A DNA stretch of 62,349 bases, taken from the NCBI RefSeq assembly GCF_029167235.1, contig NZ_JARFTR010000221.1, forward strand, positions 1 to 62,349, written 5' to 3'. Source of the DNA: Kamptonema sp. UHCC 0994 (GTDB lineage Bacteria > Cyanobacteriota > Cyanobacteriia > Cyanobacteriales > Microcoleaceae). Below, piece by piece: positions 44,569 through 55,057 of the stretch. The notes beneath the pieces were generated by a model that worked only from the letters and a program-made list of their open reading frames with translations, did not search any database and was not told where the DNA came from. Position 1 is the first letter of the stretch; every line of letters begins with the position of its first letter. The translations under genes were made by a program, and so were the position numbers.

Positions 44569-45105
44569 ACCCGTGAAGTCCTCAGATGCGATCGCACCGC
44601 CTCCCCGCTCTTCTTTGCCTAAGAAACCTTCATTGCCATCAAAGGAACTATTAATAACAGTTAAGTTGCTGGTGAATCCTGTAAAAATTGCCCCGCCGCC
44701 GTAGGTAGCAGCATTGTTATTAAATTGGCAGTTTTCAACTGTTAAATTATTCCCCATATTGGTCTTAATTCCTGCTCCTGCACCATCTTCGCCCGTACCT
44801 GATGCCTTACCATTGGCGACAGTTAAGTTCCGCAGGGTGACGTTATAGGGGGCGCTTCTGGAACCTTCTGGCAGTTCAAAGACGCGGCTGGTATTATTGC
44901 CGCTAATCGCAATCCCAGGGGCAGCAGCACCGTCTATAATTAAGGTTTTATTAATATTAATTTGGCCGCTAGTTAAGGTAATCGTCTGACTAGCGAGGCT
45001 AGGGTCAAAGACAATTGTATCTCCAGCAGCAGCGGCAGAAATTGCAGCTCTCAGCGAACCGGAACCGCTATCTAGATTATTAGTGACAGTAAAAATATTA
45101 GACAT
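44545..45105 (-). pseudogene. Truncated beta-helix (polymorphic repeat) surface protein
   Basis: A 186-residue N-terminal piece of what should be a much longer protein. It opens with FTVTNNLDSGSGSLRAAISA and continues through DTIVFDPSLASQTITLTSGQ, IDGAAAPGIAISGN, LRNLTVANG, NLTVENCQFNNN and NLTVINSSFDGN, the right-handed parallel beta-helix pattern of cyanobacterial CSLREA-type surface proteins. The last ~8 codons (ATAFVG then stop) are encoded by the repeat at 44545-44568, so the true C-terminus is lost. No signal peptide, as expected. It is probably non-functional or a short fragment. Confidence 0.7.
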
Positions 45106-45470
45106 CTTGAAACTCCAGGAGTGCGTTGATTATTCATACGCCGCTGGAGCAAGAAATCAGACAGATTTGCAAATTTTTTCTAGCATTAATTATAGTTAAT
45201 AAATAGAATCCCCTTTTTTTATTGTACTAGAATCTCTTGGTTTCTCCATCCGCAAATATACGGAATTTTTAATCTAGGTAGATTTACCGTAGATTGGTGA
45301 AACCCAACTTTTTGTTAACAGTTAACTCTTAAGTAGGTGAACATAAATAAACGCTATAGTATATATGGCACTTACGCAAAAGTATGCGTAACGCCGCCAT
45401 CTTGGCGGTATCTTCACCGCCAAGATGGCGGCGTTACGTGAGGGGTGCTCAAGTGCAATTACCAATTACC
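45106..45470. repeat. Intergenic region with a 22-bp perfect palindrome
   Basis: Bases 45388-45409 and 45416-45437 are a perfect 22-base inverted repeat (starting GTAACGCCGCCATCTTGGCG) around a six-base loop, 33 bases after the dnaE stop. It may act as a terminator. AAGTAGGTGAACATAAATAA (45331-45350) matches the outer repeat of the element at 62093. No gene seen. Confidence 0.8.
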
Positions 45471-48400
45471 TCAATTAGCACTCAAAGAAGAAACTTGAGC
45501 ATTAAATCCAGAAGACTGGAGACGGTTTACAGTTTCCTCAGCATTTTCTACCCAAAACTGGCTCCCAAACCGAACCAACTGACGATAATATTGACCTGCT
45601 ACAATTACACCTACTGGCACTTTAGCATTTTCTCTGCGGTCTGAAAGTTCCTGCAAAAGTGCCTTTAAATGATTCAATTTTTCAGTATCTGCAACTTGCA
45701 ATGGTGTCAATTTTAACATCACCATGTCTGATGCTTTCACAAATTTTACTTCCTCGGTAATTTGTAATACTTCCCTCGATTTTTCATCTTTCGATTTTAC
45801 AAACTCTACAAGCTCAATTGTCTGTTCAACAACCTCTACAATTTCTATTAACTTTTCATCTTCGTCATTTTTTGCAACTTGTTCTACTCCAACTTCTTTA
45901 GCATCTTCTACAATTATCTGAAGACCATCATCGCGCTTGTCTACTTTACCACTAATCACCAGTAAAGCATTATCTTGCAACAGTGAGTGAACTTTTTCAT
46001 AAGTTTTAGGGAAAACTACAGCTTCTAATTGACCTGTCAAATCTTCTACTTGCAAAATTGCCATGCGATCGTTTTTCTTAGTTGTTACTAGCTTAATTGC
46101 TGTTATCATCACAATCATTTTCAGGTCTTTACCCTTTTTTTCTGCTAACTGAGCAACAGTAACAGTATCTTCAATTTGGTTAGCTAGCAGTACCGATTTC
46201 AGAGGGTGATCTGAAACGTAGAAACCGAGTAATTCTTTTTCTAAACTCAACTTCTTTTGCTTATCAAAATCTGGTACAGGCTTATGCTTAGGAATAGAGT
46301 CATAGCTATTTGCTGTCTCTCCAAAGCTCATTCCTAGCAGGTCAAATAGATTACCCTGTCCGCTTTCTTGCTCTTTTTTACGGTCTTGTGCCCATTTAAC
46401 TACGCCATCAAGATCGTGCATTAACTGATTGCGATTAGAGTTGAGATGATCCAAGGCTCCGCATTGAATTAATGCTTCTAAAGCGCGGCTATTAACAGCC
46501 TTCAGATCGACTCGTTCGCAAAAATCAGCCAGAGATTTAAAATTATTACCTTCTTCCCGTGCTTTCAAAATATTATCAATCGCACTTTCTCCTAAATTTT
46601 TAACAGCAGACATTCCAAACAAAATTTTATCTATTTCTGCACCTGTCACCTGTTTAGGTAGTGGAGTAAAAGTTACTTTTGAGCGATTAATATCTGGTGG
46701 CTCGATCTCAATACCCATCTTAATACAATTAGCAATGTATTTCTGTACCTTATCCTGGTCGCCACTATTAGCAGTTAACAGTGCAGCCATGTACTCTACC
46801 GGATAATTTGCCTTTAAATATGCCGTTTGATAGGTAACATAGGCGTAGGCCATTGAATGAGATTTGTTAAAGCAATATTCAGCGAATTGAAGCATCTGCT
46901 CGAATAACTTTTCAGCAATTCTTTGGCTAACTCCATTCTTAGTCGCACCATCGATAAATGTTTCTCGCTGCTTCTGCATTTCGTCAGCTTTTTTCTTCCC
47001 CATTGCGCGGCGCAACAAGTCAGCTTGACCCAAAGAATAGCCCGCTAAATCTTGAGCAACACGCATGATTTGCTCCTGAAAACAAAGAGTTCCATAAGTC
47101 TCTTTGAGAATCGGTTCTAACAGTGGATGATCGTATTCAACTAACTCTCTTCCATGCTTACGATCGATAAATTGGGGAATTAAACCTGCATCCAGAGGCC
47201 CCGGTCGATAAAGCGCTAAAATTGAAGAAATATCTTCTAAACAAGAAGGTTTCAGTTTCTTAACTACATCGAGCATCCCAGAAGATTCTAACTGGAAAAT
47301 TCCTTCTAAATCGCCTTTTGCTAATAATTTATAGGTTTTAGCGACATCTTCTGGTAATTTTTTACAAGTGATAAAAGCATCTTGTGCTTTACGTTCTATA
47401 TCAGAAGGTAGCGTTTCTGGGTCAATATCGAGATGGCTTGTTTGCTTAATATACTCAACAGTTTTTTGGAGCATAGTTAAGTTTTTTAACCCCAGAAAAT
47501 CCATCTTTAAAAGACCGAGAGATTCCAAGTCTTCCATATAATACTGCGTAATTACAGCACCTTCATTATTCCTTTGTAGCGGTACAATTTCATCTAATGG
47601 TTGCGCGGAAATCACGACTCCAGCCGCATGAACGCCATAGGTTTTATTCGTTCCCTCAATCCGAATTGCCATATCAAGCCACTGGCGAACTGCAATCGTT
47701 TTTTCTTCAGTTCCATCGTTATTTTTAGCTTGAAGCGTCTCCTCTTCATAAGCTTGTCTAAACTCTGGTGCTGGCGTTTGTTCTGAAATCATTACCGCCA
47801 GTTTTTCCGGTTTTCCCCGCGATACAGGGATTAACTTTGCCATTTCATCAGCTCGTTTGTAAGGAACACCCAATACTCTGGCAACATCTTTCAATACAGA
47901 TTTGGATGTCAGGCGGTTAAAAGTAATAATTTGAGCTACACGCTCAGCACCATATTTTTCAGTGACATATTTAATCATGTCATCTCGCCTTTCTATGCAG
48001 AAATCTGTATCAATATCTGGCATAGATTTACGTTCTGGGTTAAGAAATCTCTCAAATAGTAAGCCATGATGTACTGGGTCAATATTCGTAATTTTCATGG
48101 CGTAGGCAACTAAAGAACCCGCTGCTGAACCCCGTCCTGGCCCTACGGGAATATGATTTTTGCGAGCATAATCAATGTAGTCCCAAACTACTAAAAAATA
48201 GGTGGAAAAACCCATGTCCTGAATCATTTTCAATTCGTATTCCAGCCGTTCTTTATAAACTGGCTTGATTTCTTTACGCTCTTTCGCATTAAATCGTTCT
48301 AGTAGTCCTTGCCATGCAACGTACTCTACATAAGTATCCGCTGTGTGATCTGGGGGAATTTGATAGGTGGGAATGCGCGGCTCATCAAAAATGTCGTAAT

Positions 48401-49238
48401 TTTTGATTTTATCAGCGACTTCTAAAGTATTAGCAATTGCCTCTTGGATTACATCATCTGGCAAATGATCTCTGAACAGTTGTGCCATCTCTTCAGCGGA
48501 TTTTAGATACTCAGTTCCACTGTAGCGCATTCGCTTTTCATCCTCAATTAATTTGCCAGTTTGAATGCAAAGCAAAGCATCGTGAGCTTCGACATCACTA
48601 CAAGCTGTAAAGTGAGAATCATTGGTAGCAACAATTTTAATGTCCAGTTCTTTACCAATTTTTACCAGCTCAATATTCACAATTCTGTCTTCCCAGAAAC
48701 CATGATCTTGAATTTCTAAATAGTAATCATTGCCAAATAAATTCTTGTACCACTTGGCTACTTTCCGAGCCTCTTCTAGGTTGCCTAAATCGATCAGGCG
48801 GGGGACTTCACCGGCTCTACAACCACTGGTAACAATCAGACCTTCATGGTATTGTTCGAGCAGTTCTTTGTTAATGCAAGGACGGGCAAAAAGCCCCCTT
48901 TCCGGCATTCCTTGTAAGTGAGAGATTGTAGTTAACTTAACTAGATTTTTATAGCCTTGCGTATTCTTAGCTAAAACAACTTGATGGTATTTTTTTCTGC
49001 CTTTAACTTTTACAGAAATATCGCCATTAACCACATACATTTCATTGCCAATAATTGGTCTAATGTTCTTATTACGGCAAACTTTAATAAGTTCGATCGC
49101 GCCGTACATAACTCCGTGATCTGTAAGCGCAATCGCGGGCATCCCCAATTCCACCGCTCGGTCTATCAGCGGCGGTAGCTGAGATGCTCCATCAAGCAGG
49201 CTGTAGTCACTGTGAATGTGGAGGCCGACAAAAGACAT
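45471..49238 (-). CDS. dnaE: DNA polymerase III alpha subunit, uninterrupted
   Basis: A 1255-residue replicative polymerase. PHP domain first ([20 protein letters not shown]), catalytic PDIDTDF with Asp408/Asp410, fingers, helix-hairpin-helix and OB region ([20 protein letters not shown]). Most filamentous cyanobacteria have dnaE split by a trans-splicing intein between a Tyr and Cys of the sequence [14 protein letters not shown]. Here that sequence is continuous at Tyr788-Cys789, so there is neither intein nor split. An acidic, Val/Glu-rich insertion ([20 protein letters not shown]) lies near the C-terminus. Length otherwise fits the family. Confidence 0.96.
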   Translation of the reverse strand: MSFVGLHIHSDYSLLDGASQLPPLIDRAVELGMPAIALTDHGVMYGAIELIKVCRNKNIRPIIGNEMYVVNGDISVKVKGRKKYHQVVLAKNTQGYKNLVKLTTISHLQGMPERGLFARPCINKELLEQYHEGLIVTSGCRAGEVPRLIDLGNLEEARKVAKWYKNLFGNDYYLEIQDHGFWEDRIVNIELVKIGKELDIKIVATNDSHFTACSDVEAHDALLCIQTGKLIEDEKRMRYSGTEYLKSAEEMAQLFRDHLPDDVIQEAIANTLEVADKIKNYDIFDEPRIPTYQIPPDHTADTYVEYVAWQGLLERFNAKERKEIKPVYKERLEYELKMIQDMGFSTYFLVVWDYIDYARKNHIPVGPGRGSAAGSLVAYAMKITNIDPVHHGLLFERFLNPERKSMPDIDTDFCIERRDDMIKYVTEKYGAERVAQIITFNRLTSKSVLKDVARVLGVPYKRADEMAKLIPVSRGKPEKLAVMISEQTPAPEFRQAYEEETLQAKNNDGTEEKTIAVRQWLDMAIRIEGTNKTYGVHAAGVVISAQPLDEIVPLQRNNEGAVITQYYMEDLESLGLLKMDFLGLKNLTMLQKTVEYIKQTSHLDIDPETLPSDIERKAQDAFITCKKLPEDVAKTYKLLAKGDLEGIFQLESSGMLDVVKKLKPSCLEDISSILALYRPGPLDAGLIPQFIDRKHGRELVEYDHPLLEPILKETYGTLCFQEQIMRVAQDLAGYSLGQADLLRRAMGKKKADEMQKQRETFIDGATKNGVSQRIAEKLFEQMLQFAEYCFNKSHSMAYAYVTYQTAYLKANYPVEYMAALLTANSGDQDKVQKYIANCIKMGIEIEPPDINRSKVTFTPLPKQVTGAEIDKILFGMSAVKNLGESAIDNILKAREEGNNFKSLADFCERVDLKAVNSRALEALIQCGALDHLNSNRNQLMHDLDGVVKWAQDRKKEQESGQGNLFDLLGMSFGETANSYDSIPKHKPVPDFDKQKKLSLEKELLGFYVSDHPLKSVLLANQIEDTVTVAQLAEKKGKDLKMIVMITAIKLVTTKKNDRMAILQVEDLTGQLEAVVFPKTYEKVHSLLQDNALLVISGKVDKRDDGLQIIVEDAKEVGVEQVAKNDEDEKLIEIVEVVEQTIELVEFVKSKDEKSREVLQITEEVKFVKASDMVMLKLTPLQVADTEKLNHLKALLQELSDRRENAKVPVGVIVAGQYYRQLVRFGSQFWVENAEETVNRLQSSGFNAQVSSLSAN

Positions 49239-49550
49239 GGCGATTTTAGATTTTAGATTTAGACTTTAGATTTTACAACATATATTGCATAAGTGGCTCT
49301 AGGGTCAGACATATATTCAACTGAGCCGAAGACTATCGCTCTAAAATTCTTCTATCTGAATTATACTTCCTTTCCTACTCCGATTTACCTAATACTCCTA
49401 GTAATACCAATTCTCCAAATTTATGCAACAGTAGAGGCAGAAGGCAGGAGGTTGATTGTATTGAAGTTAACTCAACACAGTTAACAGCTAACAGTTAACA
49501 GTTAACAGTTAACAGTTAACAGTTAACAGTTAACAGTTAACAGCTAACAA
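49239..49550. repeat. Gap with GATTTTA and AACAGTT heptamer arrays
   Basis: A 312-base gap. Bases 49242-49275 hold GATTTTA/AGATTTT units upstream of dnaE, and 49478-49545 hold about nine AACAGTT units downstream of the protease gene. No gene seen. Confidence 0.8.
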
Positions 49551-50750
49551 TTACTGCAACTCTTTGATTTTCTTGAGTACCTGTTGATAATCATCTTTCC
49601 TTCCTAACTTCTGATAAAGTTCTGCGGCCTGCTGAAAATCTGCAACGGCTCCTGATTTATCATTATTTTGCAAATGTGCTACACCCCGGTTATAATAAGC
49701 ATCAGCATAACCAGGATTAGCTTTAACTGCTAAAGTGTAACTGTCAATCGCTTGTTGCAATAGGTTGGAACGTATATCATTTTCTTTATAAATATACCCT
49801 TCGTAAGCATAAGCAACGCCTATGTTAAAATAAGCTTCAGAATTCTTGGGATTTAATTTCAAAGAACGGTTAAAATCTGCGATCGCATCTGTTAGATATC
49901 CCTTATCCAAATTGGAAAGACCCCGCAAATAGTAACCTTCAGCATCTTGGGGATTGCCCAAAGATACAGGATCTCGCGACGCTGGGGAATTGTTCACTTT
50001 CAACTCGGATTTATTCACTCCCGCATCGGCTAAACGTGCGATAAACATATTAATCGGAACTGCGGCGTTAAAGCCTGTTTTAATCGGGGCCACTTCTCCC
50101 GAACTGGTTTGAGCAAATCCAAATTCCCCTTGTCCGTGCAAACCTACCAGACGGCCATCGGCATCAAATACAGGCCCACCACTCATCCCACTCCAAGTCA
50201 CTGCTTGATACCGTAAAGTATATCCCTCTGGGCGTGTTCGAGGGCGGCTGGTTACAAATCCACCAGAGAGTTCTGCTTCCCGTTCGGCCCCAAATAAACC
50301 TCCTGTAGCGGGATAGCCATAAACATAGATTTGGGCACCGATGGCTGCTTGGTCAGAATCTCCGACTATGGCAATTGGATATTCTTCAGAACTCTCAAAT
50401 TTGACCACAGCTAAATCGGGATCGGTTTCGTTTTTTTGCAGTCGCGTGACGCTAGTTGCTTGATAGTTTTTTCCGGTGGAGGTGCGAATGGTGTATTTTA
50501 CGTCAACGGTCTCAACTACATGATTCACGGTCAATACGGTATAAGTGTTGCCGCCTTTGGCGATGATTACGCCGGAACCGTCGCCGAGGGAACTGTTAAC
50601 CTGAACTGTAATCGGCCCGGCAATTTCGGCAATTTCTTGGGCTGTTTTTGCGCTCGCGGCTGTGGCTTGGCTGACTACTATGACTATGGCGGGAATTGTT
50701 CCTGCTAGGAGGCAGGCAAGGGAGTTGAAACGAGAAAAACCTCTGCTCAT
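49551..50750 (-). CDS. Trypsin-like serine protease with TPRs, copy A
   Basis: The start MSRGFSRFNSLACLLAGTIP at 50750 is chosen by comparison with copy B; a longer frame to 50816 is rejected. The 399-residue protein has a signal peptide (cleavage after ATAASA), a S1-type protease domain (about 40-250) with His77 (VNHVVE), Asp112 (DPDLAVV) and Ser190 (GMSGGPV), then TPRs (about 270-395). It is probably periplasmic. It is a tandem duplicate of 50826-52025, offset by exactly 1275 bases. Residues 1-269 are identical, while the TPR half differs at about thirty positions. Confidence 0.9.
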   Translation of the reverse strand: MSRGFSRFNSLACLLAGTIPAIVIVVSQATAASAKTAQEIAEIAGPITVQVNSSLGDGSGVIIAKGGNTYTVLTVNHVVETVDVKYTIRTSTGKNYQATSVTRLQKNETDPDLAVVKFESSEEYPIAIVGDSDQAAIGAQIYVYGYPATGGLFGAEREAELSGGFVTSRPRTRPEGYTLRYQAVTWSGMSGGPVFDADGRLVGLHGQGEFGFAQTSSGEVAPIKTGFNAAVPINMFIARLADAGVNKSELKVNNSPASRDPVSLGNPQDAEGYYLRGLSNLDKGYLTDAIADFNRSLKLNPKNSEAYFNIGVAYAYEGYIYKENDIRSNLLQQAIDSYTLAVKANPGYADAYYNRGVAHLQNNDKSGAVADFQQAAELYQKLGRKDDYQQVLKKIKELQ

Positions 50751-50825
50751 ATTTACACTCTTAGCAATAATATGCGGATTTTGTTGGTATTGTCTGTTGT
50801 TGGCCTTCTGCCACACAGTTAACCA

Positions 50826-52025
50826 TTACTGCAACTCTTTGATTTTCTTGAGTGCCTGTTGATAATCATCTTTCCTTCCTAACTTCTGATAAAGTTCTGC
50901 GGCCTTCTGAAAATCTGTAACGGCTCCCGGCTTATCGTTATTTGCCAAATGTGCTAAACCCCGGTTATAGTAAGCATCAGCATAACCAGGATTAGCTTTA
51001 ATTGCTAAGGTGTAATCTTCGATCGCTTGTTTCAAAGGGTCAGATACATTAGAACCGCCGCGTATAGTCTCTCCTTGGTAAGCATAAGCAACACCTCGGT
51101 TGAAATAAGCTTCAGAATTCTTGGGATTTAATTCCAAAGAACGGTTAAAATCTGCGATCGCCTCTTTTAGCTTTCCCTCATCCAAATTGGAAAGAGCCCG
51201 CAAATAATAACCTTGGGAATCTTGGGGATTGCCCAAAGATACAGGATCTCGCGAGGCTGGGGAATTGTTCACTTTCAGCTCGGATTTATTCACTCCCGCA
51301 TCGGCTAAACGTGCGATAAACATATTAATCGGAACTGCGGCGTTAAAGCCTGTTTTAATCGGGGCCACTTCTCCCGAACTGGTTTGAGCAAATCCAAATT
51401 CCCCTTGTCCGTGCAAACCTACCAGGCGACCATCGGCATCAAATACAGGCCCACCACTCATCCCGCTCCAAGTCACTGCTTGATACCGTAAAGTATATCC
51501 CTCTGGGCGTGTTCGAGGGCGGCTGGTTACAAATCCACCAGATAGTTCTGCTTCTCGTTCGGCCCCAAATAAACCTCCTGTAGCGGGATAGCCATAAACA
51601 TAGATTTGGGCACCGATGGCTGCTTGGTCAGAATCTCCGACTATGGCAATTGGATATTCTTCAGAACTCTCAAATTTGACTACAGCTAAATCGGGATCGG
51701 TTTCGTTTTTTTGCAGTCGCGTGACGCTGGTTGCTTGATAGTTTTTTCCTGTGGAGGTGCGAATGGTGTATTTTACGTCAACGGTCTCCACTACATGATT
51801 CACGGTTAATACGGTATAAGTATTGCCGCCTTTGGCGATGATTACGCCGGAACCGTCGCCGAGGGAACTGTTAACCTGAACTGTAATTGGCCCGGCAATT
51901 TCGGCAATTTCTTGGGCTGTTTTTGCGCTCGCGGCTGTGGCTTGGCTGACTACTATGACTATGGCGGGAATTGTTCCTGCTAGGAGGCAGGCAAGGGAGT
52001 TGAAACGAGAAAAACCTCTGCTCAT
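50826..52025 (-). CDS. Trypsin-like serine protease with TPRs, copy B
   Basis: A 399-residue twin of copy A, with the same signal peptide and the intact His77/Asp112/Ser190 triad. Its TPR half differs, for example YQGETIRGGSNVSDPLKQAI against YEGYIYKENDIRSNLLQQAI. As the TPRs should bind partner proteins, the two may share an enzyme but recognise different clients. The upstream sequence (52026-52077) matches that of copy A (50751-50802), so both may have the same promoter. Both read away from cobA-hemD in the same direction. Confidence 0.9.
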   Translation of the reverse strand: MSRGFSRFNSLACLLAGTIPAIVIVVSQATAASAKTAQEIAEIAGPITVQVNSSLGDGSGVIIAKGGNTYTVLTVNHVVETVDVKYTIRTSTGKNYQATSVTRLQKNETDPDLAVVKFESSEEYPIAIVGDSDQAAIGAQIYVYGYPATGGLFGAEREAELSGGFVTSRPRTRPEGYTLRYQAVTWSGMSGGPVFDADGRLVGLHGQGEFGFAQTSSGEVAPIKTGFNAAVPINMFIARLADAGVNKSELKVNNSPASRDPVSLGNPQDSQGYYLRALSNLDEGKLKEAIADFNRSLELNPKNSEAYFNRGVAYAYQGETIRGGSNVSDPLKQAIEDYTLAIKANPGYADAYYNRGLAHLANNDKPGAVTDFQKAAELYQKLGRKDDYQQALKKIKELQ

Positions 52026-52367
52026 ATTTACACTCTTAGCAATAATATGCGGATTTTGTTGGTATTGTCTGTTGTTGCGATCGCAATTACTAACAGGCGA
52101 TCGCGATTACTTTTTCCTAGTCTCTCACCCTGCCATTTTCCGTGACCGACTAAAAAAGGGGAACTGTTTAAAAACGAAGAAACCCTCAAAGCCCAATTTT
52201 TCAGGGGTTTGTCGAAACTCTTGTGCGTAATACCATTTCTGTGCGATCGTACACATCATCAATTACCCTCTCTGGTTCCCCTTGCTAAGGGGGATGGCGA
52301 CGGCCGGGGGTTTAATTACGGTGTAACTTTACATTAAATTGGTATAAGTCCTATCTCTGTGATCGTG
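52026..52367. other. Intergenic region with duplicated promoter segment
   Basis: A 342-base gap. The first 52 bases duplicate the upstream segment of copy A. The remainder has two HIP1-like sites, a CCCCTTGCTAAGGGGG hairpin near 52279-52294 and no gene. Confidence 0.55.
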
Positions 52368-53975
52368 TTACTCGCTGTTTTGTTCCCCAGTTCCGGGATT
52401 AATACTCTCGGAATTTGCGATCGCCCATTCTACGATCGCGGCTCTTAATCCATCTAAAGTATATTCCTTTGCCTCAACATCTAACCTGCCCAACAAATTT
52501 TTGCAGGTTTTAGAAGTTTCTGGGCCGATAGAAGCGATACAAACATGATTTTGCAGATCGCTAGGTAAGGATAATTCTGGTTGAGTTGCTACTAAGTGAC
52601 AAAAATTCTGTACTGTTTTGGAACTGGCAAAGGTAATCACATTCACCGATCGATTTTGGAGTGCAGCTAAGGCTGCTGGCGGGATACTATCAGGACAGCA
52701 GGATTGATAGGCGGGTACTTCTGTTACTTGTGCACCTTTGGCAGTTAATTCTTTTACCAAAGCTTCTCTTCCGCCGCTTTCTACTCTCGGAAAGAGAATT
52801 TTGCAGCCGTCTAAATTGTCGGGAAAATTGGCAGCAAGGGAATCTGCGATAAAGTCTGGGGGGATAAAGTCGGCGATCAGGGAGTGCGATCGTAGACTTT
52901 CGGCAGTTTTTTTACCAACTACAGCTATTTTAACCCCAGATAAGGCGCGAGTATCTTTACCGCTAGCTGCTAGTCTCTGAAAAAAGTAATCAGTACCGTT
53001 GGTGGATGTGAGTATTAACCAGTTGAAGGTTGACAGTTGTGCGATCGCACCATCGAGGGCCTCCCAACTCGCAGGCGGGCCAATCGCTAAGGCTGGCATT
53101 TCGATGACTTGTGCTCCTTCTAGCTGGAGGCGATCGCTAAATTCACTATTCTGACCCATTGAACGAGTCACTAAAATAGTTTTACCAGTAAGAGGTTTTG
53201 CAGAATTAGGAATTTTAACTTGAGAATCGTATAAATTTATCGCTGCTTCTTTCTGCATTAAATATTCACGTAGTCTCACCACTTCCCCAATTACAATTAC
53301 ACAAGGAGAAAGAGATTGACCTGCCGTTTTCTGTACGATGTCTGCTATTGTACCGATCCAAATCTGTTTGTTTTCTCGTCCACAATCGCGGATAATTGCT
53401 GTAGGTGTTTGGTGCGATCGCCCGTGTCTTTGCAGTTGCCGAAGTATTTCCTTTAAATTGCTGCCTCCCATTAAAATTACTAAAGTTTCAATTTGTACTA
53501 ACGCCTCCCAATCCAGAGCATCTGTATCGTGGGCGCTCATTACCGCAAAACAGCGACTCATTACCGGATCTGTCAGAGGAATTCCTGCTAGTAAAGGTGC
53601 AGCTAAAGCTGAAGAAATTCCCGGTACTACTTCAAAATCGCAATCGGCATCTCTCAATGCTTGAATCTCGGAAGTTGAACGACCAAAAATAAATGGATCG
53701 CCGCTTTTTAATCTTACCACTAATTTCCCGTCTTGGCAGTATTTTACTAACAACTGGTTGATTTCTTGCTGTTGAAATGAGGGCTTTCCTCCCCGCTTTC
53801 CTACTTCTAGTCTCAGACAATTTCCCGATATTAATTTCAATTGCGGAATATCAACTAACGCATCATAAATTAATACCTCAGCTTGGGCTAAAATTTCCTG
53901 GGATCTGACAGTCATTAAACTGCAATCCCCTGGCCCCGCACCTACTAGATATACTTTTCCCCTGATTTCTTTCAT
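52368..53975 (-). CDS. Fused uroporphyrinogen-III methyltransferase/synthase
   Basis: A 535-residue two-domain protein. Residues 1-240 are a CobA-type SUMT: KVYLVGAGPGDCSLMTVRSQ, VRLKSGDPFIFGR and VVPGISSALAAPLLAGIPLT. It makes precorrin-2 on the way to siroheme and cobalamin. Residues about 260-520 are uroporphyrinogen-III synthase (HemD): TILVTRSMGQNSEFSDRLQL and later ITFASSKTVQNFCHLV. The fusion couples making of the ring and its first methylation, a combination known in some cyanobacteria and Firmicutes. Neither domain looks damaged. Confidence 0.92.
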   Translation of the reverse strand: MKEIRGKVYLVGAGPGDCSLMTVRSQEILAQAEVLIYDALVDIPQLKLISGNCLRLEVGKRGGKPSFQQQEINQLLVKYCQDGKLVVRLKSGDPFIFGRSTSEIQALRDADCDFEVVPGISSALAAPLLAGIPLTDPVMSRCFAVMSAHDTDALDWEALVQIETLVILMGGSNLKEILRQLQRHGRSHQTPTAIIRDCGRENKQIWIGTIADIVQKTAGQSLSPCVIVIGEVVRLREYLMQKEAAINLYDSQVKIPNSAKPLTGKTILVTRSMGQNSEFSDRLQLEGAQVIEMPALAIGPPASWEALDGAIAQLSTFNWLILTSTNGTDYFFQRLAASGKDTRALSGVKIAVVGKKTAESLRSHSLIADFIPPDFIADSLAANFPDNLDGCKILFPRVESGGREALVKELTAKGAQVTEVPAYQSCCPDSIPPAALAALQNRSVNVITFASSKTVQNFCHLVATQPELSLPSDLQNHVCIASIGPETSKTCKNLLGRLDVEAKEYTLDGLRAAIVEWAIANSESINPGTGEQNSE

Positions 53976-54473
53976 AAAATTGTTAGTTGTTAGTTGGTAA
54001 TTGCTAATTGCTAATTGCTAATTGCTAATTGGTAAGCTGTTACGCATCTAAAATGATTATTATTATCTATGACCTAACCGCCCATAGGCCGCCCTCTGGG
54101 GGGTCAATTACCGCCCAGAGGGCGGCGTTACGGATATCTGTCCTAACATTCTTAGCGGTTACTATATATTGTATGTCATTGCGAGTGAAACGAAGCAATC
54201 TCCCTAGTTGGGTTTTGTACCAATGACCCAACCTACGAGAGCTTTCTTAACTGTTACGTTAACATGACTTACCCTCATAAACCGGGTTTCTTAGAAAAAT
54301 CTAAGATTCTCAACGAGATATCTAGATCGAAACCCGGTTTCTCGCCTCGACGCGCGTAAGTCCTAAAAGAATTGGGTTTCGTACCTCAACTCAACTTACA
54401 GAAGCTCTTTAATTTTATTAACTTGACTTACTTAATAACTAATAACTAACAACTAATAACTAATAACTAATAA
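53976..54473. repeat. Repeat-rich gap, several families
   Basis: A 498-base gap with no gene. It holds CTAATTG heptamers (53985-54032), a GC-rich palindrome (54088-54131, ACCGCCCAGAGGGCGGCGTT on the right arm), a copy of the ATTGCGAGTGAAACGAAGCA repeat (54180-54199), two copies in inverted orientation of GAAACCCGGTTTCT (near 54279-54293 and 54332-54345), and ACTAATA heptamers (54432-54478). Confidence 0.85.
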
Positions 54474-54995
54474 CTAACTACGAATAAAAATCTGAGTAAA
54501 ATAGTATTCACCTTTCGCATTTTTGGCAATACCAATACCAGTCAAATTATAATCTCCTTCCATATTTTTACGATGACCGGGACTCTTAATCCAGCCTTCA
54601 ACAGCATTGCGATCTGGTTCCTGAAACCCTAAATTATAAGCAACATTTTCCGCCGCACCCCGATAAGAAATTGACTTTCCAATCGCATCAACTCGCTGCT
54701 CAAATCCATTATGACTAAAAGGAACCTTACCATTAGCCATATTCTGACTGTGAATCCTTGCCTGTTCAATAATACGCGAATCGAGAGTCAAAGGCGGCAA
54801 CTTGCGAGATACGCGATATTTATTCACCTGTTCGTGAACAGACTTTTCCAAAGCAGTCGGACTTAACATTTTAGAACTCGGTGTAGCCACAGGCTTAGCA
54901 GACAAAGGCGATATTCGATCTGCCAGATTTTGGAGATCGCATCCAGCAACAAACAATAACACTCCCAAAGACATTCCACAGAATATTTTTTGCAT
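54474..54995 (-). CDS. CAP/SCP domain lipoprotein
   Basis: A 173-residue protein. A lipobox ends the signal peptide (LLFVAGC), so Cys19 should be lipidated. Residues about 50-172 form a CAP domain: VHEQVNKYRVSRKLPPLTLD, ENVAYNLG and GWIKSPGHRKNMEGDYNLTG, finishing with FTQIFIRS. Family roles in bacteria are unclear; some bind sterols or act in sporulation or adhesion. The conserved His and Glu residues of the CAP cavity are present (H in IHSQNM, H in PGHRKN). Likely attached to the envelope. Confidence 0.85.
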   Translation of the reverse strand: MQKIFCGMSLGVLLFVAGCDLQNLADRISPLSAKPVATPSSKMLSPTALEKSVHEQVNKYRVSRKLPPLTLDSRIIEQARIHSQNMANGKVPFSHNGFEQRVDAIGKSISYRGAAENVAYNLGFQEPDRNAVEGWIKSPGHRKNMEGDYNLTGIGIAKNAKGEYYFTQIFIRS

Positions 54996-55057
54996 AATTA
55001 GCAGTTAATCGATCGGGGCAAGTACAATTAATATTATTACCGCCCCGAACCTAATTG

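Noticed and set aside
49551-50816. Longer start for protease copy A
   Set aside because: The extra 22 residues are not present in copy B, whose identical start is MSRGFSRF.
54088-54131. CRISPR-like repeats
   Set aside because: Palindromes and heptamers are present but there are no regularly spaced repeats with unique spacers, and no cas genes.
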